Shown here piece after piece: positions 8,115-15,516 of a stretch of 61,268 nucleotides of DNA. The translations under genes were made by a program, and so were the position numbers. The stretch spans positions 1 through 61,268 of the forward strand of contig JAJZXS010000012.1 of assembly GCA_021806295.1 (NCBI GenBank), read 5' to 3'. Source of the DNA: Thermoplasmata archaeon. Its GTDB lineage: Archaea > Thermoplasmatota > Thermoplasmata > Thermoplasmatales > Thermoplasmataceae. Below the pieces are notes generated by a model. It saw only the letters and a program-made list of their open reading frames with translations. It had not been told where the DNA came from and did not search any database. Position 1 is the first letter of the stretch. Every line of letters begins with the position of its first letter.

Positions 8115-9119
8115 ATGGATGTAGAAGGGGCAATAGAAGAATTAAAAAACCTTAAGGCGGAGAAAATACTGCTTCAGATTCCGGATGGGTTGAAACCGGA
8201 ATCATTCAATATATTTAATAGATTTTCAGAACAGTTCAAAGTTATTATTAGCTCGCAGTCATTTTATGGTGCATGTGATATAGGGAACATGGAAGTTTAC
8301 AGGGATGTTGACTGCATTGTCCAGTTCGGGCATTCTGAAATCCCCAATATAAAATATACAAAACCAGTTATTTTTATAGAGTACTATTACAGGACTGTGG
8401 AATTGGATGATGATGTTTTCTCAGTACTGTCTGAGGATAGGATTAAAAATATAGGCCTTCTCTCGTCCGTGCAGTATTATAAGGAAATGGAGTATGTCAG
8501 GGAAAAACTTGAGAAACTTGGATACAATGTAATTATAGGCAGTGTTGATGGAAGGCTGAAATACCCCGGCCAGGTTCTGGGCTGCAATTTCAGTTCAGCA
8601 CATTCCATAGCAAACAGGGTAGATGCTTACCTTCTCGTGAGCACCGGGCTCTTCCATGGCATCGGTGCCCAGTTATCAACAGACAGGCCTGTTTACATAC
8701 TGGACCTGAACCAGAAATCCATAAGGAACATAAAACCGGAAATTGAGAGGTTTCTCAGAAAGAGATATGCAAGGATAGAACCGGCCATGGATGCAAAAAA
8801 ATTTGCTATTATTATAGATACGAAAATAGGACAGTACAGGAAAAAACTTGCATACAGCATTTACGGCAAGGTAAAGGAAATGGGAAGGGATGCCATAATA
8901 GTGACAGCGGACAATATAAATCCGGTGGATATCGAGAATCTTATGTGTGACGCCGCTGTATTTACAGGCTGCCCTAGAGTCTCTATTGATGATGGTGAAA
9001 AGTTCAGGATACCCATACTTACACCAATAGAATTCGAGCAGATCTTTGGGTTCAAGAGCAATGACAGGTATATAATGGATGAAATAGTGGGAGTGGATTC
9101 CTATTCTCCAATAAGATAA
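8115..9119 (+). CDS. dph2: Diphthamide biosynthesis enzyme Dph2
   Basis: This is the archaeal Dph2 homodimeric non-canonical radical-SAM enzyme, which transfers a 3-amino-3-carboxypropyl group from SAM to a histidine of EF-2. The three [4Fe-4S]-binding cysteines are all present: C54 (YGACDIG), C157 (LGCNFSSA) and C286 (FTGCPRVSIDD). The C-terminal PILTPIEFEQIFG is also characteristic. Its target, EF-2, lies in the same window (21652-23850) with the modifiable histidine intact. The 3' end converges on and overlaps the methylthiotransferase gene by 19 bases. Confidence 0.93.
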   Translation: MDVEGAIEELKNLKAEKILLQIPDGLKPESFNIFNRFSEQFKVIISSQSFYGACDIGNMEVYRDVDCIVQFGHSEIPNIKYTKPVIFIEYYYRTVELDDDVFSVLSEDRIKNIGLLSSVQYYKEMEYVREKLEKLGYNVIIGSVDGRLKYPGQVLGCNFSSAHSIANRVDAYLLVSTGLFHGIGAQLSTDRPVYILDLNQKSIRNIKPEIERFLRKRYARIEPAMDAKKFAIIIDTKIGQYRKKLAYSIYGKVKEMGRDAIIVTADNINPVDIENLMCDAAVFTGCPRVSIDDGEKFRIPILTPIEFEQIFGFKSNDRYIMDEIVGVDSYSPIR

Positions 9120-10303
9120 TTATTTCCATGCCCGACAATTTTACAGTAAACATCGGTGTATTTTTTATAGTTCCCTTTCAGCACAACCGGCCTGTAATTA
9201 GAATCCCGGGCAACCATGGTACCATTCTTCCCATCTTCAGTAACCATAACTTTTTCCTCCCTGCCGAGAAAACGGTCGAGTTTTTTCTCCATCTGTGTAC
9301 TGTGCAGCTCTATGATTTCCTGTGACCACTCCTTGAGAAGATTTGAGTTCAGAGGAGTTTTACTGTAATCTTTTGTGTATGGTCTGGGTGAGAATCGGGT
9401 AACGTTGATAATATCAGGGCTGTAATTATCCAGGAATTTAAGGGTTTTTTCGAAACCTTCCCTGGAATCATTGTAGTATCCCAGTATTATATCCGTGGCC
9501 ACTGACATATCAGGAAAAGCACCTACGAATTTTTTCCACACTGTTTCCGCCTCCTCTATGGTATATTCACGGTTCATTGCCTCCAGTACAGAATTTTCTG
9601 CGCTCTGCACCGGAATATGAAGGAATTTGAATACCTTCTGAGATCCATATGCCTGAACAAGTTTCCCAAGTATATCGTAAGTATTTCTGGGTTCAAGCAT
9701 TCCAACCCTGAGGTAAAAATCACGATTTAATGAAGTTATGCTATTTACCAGTTCAGCCAGATCTGTACCTATATCCTTCCCGTAGGCTGCGGTATCAAGG
9801 GAAGAAATTCTTATCTCACGTATATTCCTTTCAAGCTCCATGTTTACCTGTTTGACTATCTTATCAACGGGCCTGGATAGAAGTTTTCCCCTTGCTATAT
9901 GGGAAATGCAGAAATTGCAACTTCCCGTACATCCCTGATTTATGGGTATTCCATCATATATATCAGAATTAATTTCTATGTCATCAAGGGCTCCCTCATA
10001 GAAGCTTCTGAACTCCCGTGGCTTAATGACTTTTACATTGTCAGATTCTATAGTATTTCCATTAACTGTGGCCAGGCAGCCCAGTACCTCAACCTTTCCG
10101 GACTTTGTTGACAGGGATGAAATACGCTTTACCATTCTGTCTTCTGTATGTTTTATTACAACGCATGTCCCTATAAGGCTTAAATCGGCATCCTCAGGAT
10201 TTTTAACCACCTGATTATTTTTATCCTGAAGCAATTTATTGAGATAGAGGGATGACTCAGATTTTTGCAATGTGCATCCATATGATTCGAAATAGATTTT
10301 CAC
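9101..10303 (-). CDS. Radical-SAM tRNA methylthiotransferase (MiaB/MtaB/CDKAL1 family)
   Basis: The 400-residue protein has the three-domain methylthiotransferase layout. The N-terminal UPF0004 domain carries cluster cysteines C10, C47 and C76. The radical-SAM core has C125-x3-C129-x2-C132 (GCTGSCNFC). A C-terminal TRAM-like domain follows (about 340-400). The archaeal branch usually makes 2-methylthio-N6-threonylcarbamoyladenosine at position 37 of ANN-decoding tRNAs, so the e-MtaB/CDKAL1-type role is the best guess. All catalytic cysteines are present. It is convergent with dph2. Confidence 0.92.
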   Translation of the reverse strand: MKIYFESYGCTLQKSESSLYLNKLLQDKNNQVVKNPEDADLSLIGTCVVIKHTEDRMVKRISSLSTKSGKVEVLGCLATVNGNTIESDNVKVIKPREFRSFYEGALDDIEINSDIYDGIPINQGCTGSCNFCISHIARGKLLSRPVDKIVKQVNMELERNIREIRISSLDTAAYGKDIGTDLAELVNSITSLNRDFYLRVGMLEPRNTYDILGKLVQAYGSQKVFKFLHIPVQSAENSVLEAMNREYTIEEAETVWKKFVGAFPDMSVATDIILGYYNDSREGFEKTLKFLDNYSPDIINVTRFSPRPYTKDYSKTPLNSNLLKEWSQEIIELHSTQMEKKLDRFLGREEKVMVTEDGKNGTMVARDSNYRPVVLKGNYKKYTDVYCKIVGHGNNYLIGE

Positions 10304-10419
10304 ATTTTTTAATTACAATTACGTTAATAACAATTTTTATCCGCTGCATTGATCCAATTTTTTAAACCATAAAGCCTAAGGCCACCTGCCATAGCTGGAA
10401 CGGAAATCGATTTTAAGAA

Positions 10420-10505
10420 CGTATTCATATACGGTCATATTAAGTGTTAATTTCGATATTCATGAATTATATATTTCACTTTGAATGTGAAAAAAGTTAT
10501 ATATT
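10420..10505 (+). promoter_or_regulatory. Lrp gene promoter with two small palindromes
   Basis: CGTAT-TCAT-ATACG occupies 10420-10433 and TTTCAC-N7-GTGAAA occupies 10474-10492, directly upstream of a TATA-like box at about 10496-10505. The start codon at 10524 is about 23-26 bp from the TATA box, so the message may be leaderless. Dyads beside a promoter are where Lrp proteins autoregulate; binding itself is inference. Confidence 0.4.
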
Positions 10506-10523
10506 GCTTTAAAATATAATTTT

Positions 10524-11063
10524 ATGACGGAAGAGAATAGTTCAAAGAAAGCAGAGGATAGCAAAAATTATGAATGTGACCTGTCAGTTAGATGGGGGCA
10601 TATAGATCCTTCAATTTTACCATTTGATGATCTTGATAAGGAAATTATGTGCTTTCTTAGATATAACGCCAGAATGTCCAATGCAGAAATAGCAAAGATG
10701 CTTAACACAAGCGAAGCAACTGTAAGGAGAAGGATAAATGAACTTGTAAGAAGAAAAATTATAACCGGATTCTCAGCACTCGTGGATTTGCATGCTATAG
10801 AAAATAGCATAAAGGTATGCATAAGGATAGATACCGAAGGAGATAAGCTTGATTCAATTGCAGAATCTCTAGCCGCCAACCCAAATATACTTTCACTTTA
10901 CAGAAGAAGGGGGCAGAACCAGCTGCTGCTCCAGGGGCTTTTCCTGAACCTTGAGACAATCCAGGAGTTTGAGGATAGCCTTGCCAGAAAGGACGGTATT
11001 GTAAAATATGATACAATGGTTGTTTCCAAGGCATTCAAGAAAGACCCATGGGTAGGGATATAA
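10524..11063 (+). CDS. Lrp/AsnC family transcriptional regulator
   Basis: This 179-residue protein carries a helix-turn-helix at about residues 45-90 (NAEIAKMLNTSEATVRRRIN) followed by an RAM/AsnC ligand-sensing domain (VCIRIDTEGDKLDSIAESL...). A hydrophilic N-terminal extension of about 30 residues precedes the DNA-binding domain. It converges with aspartase, so a role in amino-acid or aspartate control is a reasonable but untested idea. The upstream region holds two short dyads suitable for autoregulation. Confidence 0.88.
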   Translation: MTEENSSKKAEDSKNYECDLSVRWGHIDPSILPFDDLDKEIMCFLRYNARMSNAEIAKMLNTSEATVRRRINELVRRKIITGFSALVDLHAIENSIKVCIRIDTEGDKLDSIAESLAANPNILSLYRRRGQNQLLLQGLFLNLETIQEFEDSLARKDGIVKYDTMVVSKAFKKDPWVGI

Positions 11064-11138
11064 ATAAAATCAGCCTGTAATTTTAAAAGTTAGGAGACAC
11101 AATCTTTATAATTATTATAAATGTATTATAAATTTCCT

Positions 11139-12506
11139 TTAATTCAGGAAATTGAATATTTCATTATATTTCTTCTCATCTATCTTGCCGGTTTTGAGCA
11201 CAAGATCCTTTATGCTCTTTCCTGTTTCCAGTGATTCTTCAACTATTTTTGCCATGGTATCGTAGCCCAGATATGGATTTAGCAGTGCTGCAGACCCGAA
11301 GCTTTTTTCGATGTTTTCCTTTATTTTGTTGCGATCCGGAGTTGTTCCCTGTATAGCCTCCTCATCCAGCATCTTGATTCCGTTTGCAAGTCTTTCAAGA
11401 GACTTTGAGATTTCATAGTCTATATGTGGCATCATAACGTTGAGCTCCAGCTGGCCAGCTTTCACCGAAAGGTTGACGGCCTGCTGTGATCCTGTGATAG
11501 AATGGCATATCATGTTCATTGCCTCGGCTATTGATGGATTTATTTTGCCGGGCATAATGGAGGAACCCTGCTGTACCGCTGGTAGAACTATTTCATGGAG
11601 GCCTGCACCCGGTCCTGAATACAGTAGTCTGAGATCATCAGAAATCTTGCTGAGGTCCAGTGCCATATTGGACATGGAATTCATCACCCTGGAAAAATCT
11701 GTCATAAACTGCATAATACCCATGAGATTCTCCCCTGGGCGGAAGTTGAAGCCTGTTTCTTCCGATATTTTCTTAACAGCGTTTTCCTTATAATTTTCCG
11801 GTGTGTTTGCCCCGTTTCCCACCGCCGTTCCGCCGATGTTCAGCTCCAGTATGTAATCAAGTGCCGATTCAAATTCCTTTAAATCACGTGCCACGGCAAA
11901 GGCCCATGCATTGAACTCATCTCCAAGTGTTACCCTTACGGCATCCTGCAAATGCGTTCTGCCTGTCTTATAAATATTTGCAAATTCCTCATATTTAGAT
12001 TTAAGCGATTTTATCAGTGCCTCAGTGTTTTTAATTAATTTAGTTGATTTCAGCATAATGCTTACACGCATCATTGTTGGATAAATATCGTTGGTGGACT
12101 GGCTCATGTTAATTACGTCGTTGGGATGCACGTATTTATATTCCCCTTTTTTGTGGTTGAGTGATTCCAGTACAAGATTTGCCAGTATCTCATTCGTGTT
12201 CATATTAAAGGATGTCCCTGCTCCTGCCTGGAAAACATCCACAACAAACTGTTCATCAAATTCTCCAGAGATTAACCTGTCGCATGCTTTGCTTATGCTT
12301 TCATACAGCTCCCTGCTCAATTTGCCACCAGTAAAATTAGCATAGGCAGCCCCTTTCTTTACTATGGCCATAGCCTTTATGTGATCACGGTCCTTGGATT
12401 TTATTCCGGATATGTTAAAATTGTTTTTTGCCCTGAGGGTATTTATCCCATAATAAATGCTGTCATCAATCTGGACATTGCCAATTACATCGGTTTCTGT
12501 TCTCAT
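11139..12506 (-). CDS. aspA: Aspartate ammonia-lyase (aspartase/fumarase superfamily)
   Basis: Starting at MRTETDVIGNVQI the protein is about 455 residues, the normal length. It contains TGRTHLQDAVRVTLGDEF, the SS-loop signature GSSIMPGKINPS and NMSQSTNDIYPT, all typical of the aspartase/fumarase-C group. Aspartase-type features (GTSFNMNTNEI, PHIDYEISKSLE) favour reversible deamination of aspartate to fumarate over class II fumarase. The open frame extends 15 codons further upstream, but that region is not conserved and would run into the divergent promoter. A TATA-bearing gap of about 70 bp separates it from the divergent isocitrate-dehydrogenase-like gene. Confidence 0.88.
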   Translation of the reverse strand: MRTETDVIGNVQIDDSIYYGINTLRAKNNFNISGIKSKDRDHIKAMAIVKKGAAYANFTGGKLSRELYESISKACDRLISGEFDEQFVVDVFQAGAGTSFNMNTNEILANLVLESLNHKKGEYKYVHPNDVINMSQSTNDIYPTMMRVSIMLKSTKLIKNTEALIKSLKSKYEEFANIYKTGRTHLQDAVRVTLGDEFNAWAFAVARDLKEFESALDYILELNIGGTAVGNGANTPENYKENAVKKISEETGFNFRPGENLMGIMQFMTDFSRVMNSMSNMALDLSKISDDLRLLYSGPGAGLHEIVLPAVQQGSSIMPGKINPSIAEAMNMICHSITGSQQAVNLSVKAGQLELNVMMPHIDYEISKSLERLANGIKMLDEEAIQGTTPDRNKIKENIEKSFGSAALLNPYLGYDTMAKIVEESLETGKSIKDLVLKTGKIDEKKYNEIFNFLN

Positions 12507-12576
12507 GATTAATAATGTTACCTTGGTATAAAAATATTTTAATTGCGACATTGAAAAAAATTATAAGCTGTTATGC

Positions 12577-13701
12577 ATGGCTTATATAATGTATGTAGAA
12601 TTTACAGATGCTGGAATGGTTGTGCCTGACATGCTCACAGTGGGGTATATAGAAGGAGATGGCATAGGGCCTGAAATTACCGGCGCAATGATAGACGTTA
12701 TAAATAGCGCCATTGAGCTCGCATATGGTGGCGGCAAATCCATAGAATGGCGGAAGATTCTCATAGGCAATGATGCGTATGAAAAATTCGGGACGTATAT
12801 ACCTGATGAATCAGTCAATGAAATCCAGAAGATATACATAGTTATGAAATCCACATTGAACCTTATGCCGGATAACAGGGACATAAATACAATATTGAGG
12901 AAACGTTTAGGGCTTTATGCCAATTTAAGGATGGTTAAGTACATACCGGGCATGGAGATTCTTGTAAAATCTTTTGACAGGATCAACATTACTGTAATAC
13001 GTAACTCCTTTGCAAGCAACCACGTTTTCTATCATTCCTCTGAAAGCACGGATGACCTGATAAAATTCATTTCGGAGAATTACGATTTAACCATTACACC
13101 AGATTCCGGCATATACATGTTCAGTCAGAGCAAGTTCAGAACCCTGAAGGTTGTAAAACAGGCAGTAAATTACTATAAAAAATACGGCCATAAAAAGATA
13201 ACAGTTGTAGATGACAGGGAAAATCCAGAATTTGGGCAGTGGTGTTATGATGAACTGCAGAGGCACGATGGCATTGAGTTCGAAATGATCAAAACCAGGG
13301 AATTTATGAAAAAACTTGTTACAGAACCGGAAAGCATGGATATTTTACTGATGGATACCGTGCTCAGCAGGTTCGTGCTTGATTTCCTTACAGGTGCGGT
13401 TAATATTGAGTACGGGGCCAGCCTTGGAGATGAGTGTTCCCTTTTCGAGGCTGTACAATCATCCTCTCCACTTGAGGCAGGATATGACGCTGCTGATCCA
13501 CTTTCATTTATACTTTCAGGCTGTTCCATGCTCAGGCATATAGGGTGGATTGAACCTGCCGATATAATAGAGAGGGCGATTACCGCTGCCTTCCTCGACA
13601 ATAAAATCCCACGGGACCTTACAGGGAGGCAGGATGTAACGCCTGTGAAATGCTCTGAATTCTCTTCAGAGATAATAAATAGGATGGAAAAGCGGAGATA
13701 A
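12577..13701 (+). CDS. Divergent isocitrate/isopropylmalate dehydrogenase-like protein
   Basis: The fold of beta-decarboxylating dehydrogenases is clear: YIEGDGIGPEITGAMIDV near the start, LRKRLGLYANLRMVKY, a region equivalent to RxGRKKVT (KKYGHKKITVVDD), and SLGDECSLFEAVQSSSPLEAG before a C-terminal helical part. Several catalytic signatures are changed. REnTEG is replaced by RNSFASNHVF, HKaNIMK by DDRENPEF, and the metal-binding NxxGDxxSD by DTVLSRFVLD, leaving one of the two aspartates. It may be inactive, regulatory or act on a different substrate. The start sits about 25 bp from a TATA box. It is divergent from aspartase and convergent with the M50-like gene. Confidence 0.75.
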   Translation: MAYIMYVEFTDAGMVVPDMLTVGYIEGDGIGPEITGAMIDVINSAIELAYGGGKSIEWRKILIGNDAYEKFGTYIPDESVNEIQKIYIVMKSTLNLMPDNRDINTILRKRLGLYANLRMVKYIPGMEILVKSFDRINITVIRNSFASNHVFYHSSESTDDLIKFISENYDLTITPDSGIYMFSQSKFRTLKVVKQAVNYYKKYGHKKITVVDDRENPEFGQWCYDELQRHDGIEFEMIKTREFMKKLVTEPESMDILLMDTVLSRFVLDFLTGAVNIEYGASLGDECSLFEAVQSSSPLEAGYDAADPLSFILSGCSMLRHIGWIEPADIIERAITAAFLDNKIPRDLTGRQDVTPVKCSEFSSEIINRMEKRR

Positions 13702-13704
13702 TCA

Positions 13705-15516
13705 TTAGAATTCTGGATAGTTCCCCTGTATTGCTCCTGGATAATACCGTGTTAAGTTGAATTGAAATACACTGCCTGTTTCATTCGTGCCAGGCCATGT
13801 CAGGATATTTACCGGAGGAGGTAATGGCGGGGATATCTGCCTGGGAAGTATATGTATTGTTATTATCATTGCCATGTTATTTGATTCCAGTATTGCCAGT
13901 TTCCATATACCGGGAGTGGTTACCTCAAACTGTAGGGTTGTGGAATTGCCAGGGTTCATGGTAAAGGTTAATCCTTCATAGGGATGCCCCGATAGATTTA
14001 TGAATGTGTTCCTGGGAGATAACATCATATAAACACCCATGTTGCCTGAAAATGACAATAATGTGGCGCTTACTGGGGATGTGCCGTTATTATAAAGTGT
14101 CAAATTAAAGGGCTCATTCTGGTACTTTGTTAAATTCAGCGGTTCATCAGAATTATTTACACTGATGTTTCTAACCGGATTCAGAAAATATACAGCCACG
14201 GTTTTATGGAATATAAATGTCCCGGTATTTACAGTGATATTAAAATGTTTAATTCCGGAATAGTTGGCTTTATATGTAATAAGTTCCAGCGTGTATGTGA
14301 TAGCTGTTGCGTTATCTCTTTTGTGCCCTCTTATGAAAAATTTTCCAGGATGCACTGAGAATGATGGTATAATGCGGGACCCATGCTCATTTACCGTTAT
14401 ATTAACACTTACGTTATCCGGGCTCTGTTTATCTATAATATAGCATGAATCAGGTATGGCAACGCTGCTGCCATTTATATTGTGGGATGGAAGCGGTGCA
14501 AACCCCAGTAGGATTACAACGATTATAATTACGGTAAGGTATTTCGCATAATGCCCGGGTTTGACCAGGTTGTTCAATGGGAGGGCACCTTTGATTCCAA
14601 GGAGGAAAAGAAGAACAACAAGAATGATCAGATAGGGATACAGAATTGATGCAAGTATGAGCAGTATCATTGAAACATATGAAACGTACCTGAAGCGCCT
14701 TCCTGCTATCCCTGAGAATACAAGTCCGCCATCGAGGAATCCGGCAGGCATAGCGTTCAGGGCGGTTGTTACAAGGCCCGTATATCCTGCCAGTGCAAGT
14801 GGGGCCGGAGCCATTGATACAGGGATGAACCGGTCAATCAAAACTGGATAAATCACCGGAAAATTGAGATATGATATTGGAGACCTTACTATTCCACTGT
14901 ACTGTATAAATGGGGCTGTAACTGAACCCACTATTATAAGGAGAATGGACAGGGCAAAACCGGATAAAAGAGAAACTGTACCTGCCCTTATCATGGATTT
15001 TGATTCCCGGAACTGGCTTTTATTGGAATTTATGGTTCCCAGAGTCCCAATTCCGGGGGATGGAACAAAAATTGGAAATCTATACTTTATATGCCTTTTT
15101 TTCAGATACAGATATTTCGCCGCTTCCCGGGTTAAAAGTACACCTGCAACAGGCACTGCGTAGAGCAGCACACCATAAAAAATTTCTGCAGGCAATGAGA
15201 TGTGGGAATAATAATCCGATGAATATGAGTATCCTGCATACGCCAGGGTTATTATGGAGATCAGAAACATAATAGTTTTAACGCCCACTCTCTCCCTGCC
15301 AAGGTTTGAATTATTTATGACGATTATCTGGCTATCAGGAAAGTCATTTGTAAATGCAGTGACACCTATTCTATCCAGGTCCGCCAGAAGCGATTCAAAT
15401 GTCTTTTCGGTCCCGGGAGTATCTATGTGGAATATTATAGAATATTTAGTATTCTCAACATCCGAGAAGCCGTAATATTTTTTAACAATACCTTCTATGA
15501 TCTGAGAATCTCTCAT
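13705..15516 (-). CDS. M50 (site-2 protease)-like membrane protein lacking the zinc motif
   Basis: This 603-residue protein has a cytoplasmic N-terminal domain (1-80), membrane helices at about 80-100 and 112-128, then FPIFVPSPGIGTLGTINS, further helices, and NAMPAGFLDGG at 254-264. That is the order of S2P/M50B proteases such as archaeal homologues with PxF-GTxG and LDGG motifs. The HExxH motif expected at the end of the second helix reads TREAAKYL (129-136), so both zinc histidines and the arrangement are lost while the LDGG aspartate remains. About 200 C-terminal residues are beta-rich and probably extracytoplasmic. It is likely a pseudo-protease. It overlaps alaS by four bases. Confidence 0.78.
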   Translation of the reverse strand: MRDSQIIEGIVKKYYGFSDVENTKYSIIFHIDTPGTEKTFESLLADLDRIGVTAFTNDFPDSQIIVINNSNLGRERVGVKTIMFLISIITLAYAGYSYSSDYYSHISLPAEIFYGVLLYAVPVAGVLLTREAAKYLYLKKRHIKYRFPIFVPSPGIGTLGTINSNKSQFRESKSMIRAGTVSLLSGFALSILLIIVGSVTAPFIQYSGIVRSPISYLNFPVIYPVLIDRFIPVSMAPAPLALAGYTGLVTTALNAMPAGFLDGGLVFSGIAGRRFRYVSYVSMILLILASILYPYLIILVVLLFLLGIKGALPLNNLVKPGHYAKYLTVIIIVVILLGFAPLPSHNINGSSVAIPDSCYIIDKQSPDNVSVNITVNEHGSRIIPSFSVHPGKFFIRGHKRDNATAITYTLELITYKANYSGIKHFNITVNTGTFIFHKTVAVYFLNPVRNISVNNSDEPLNLTKYQNEPFNLTLYNNGTSPVSATLLSFSGNMGVYMMLSPRNTFINLSGHPYEGLTFTMNPGNSTTLQFEVTTPGIWKLAILESNNMAMIITIHILPRQISPPLPPPVNILTWPGTNETGSVFQFNLTRYYPGAIQGNYPEF

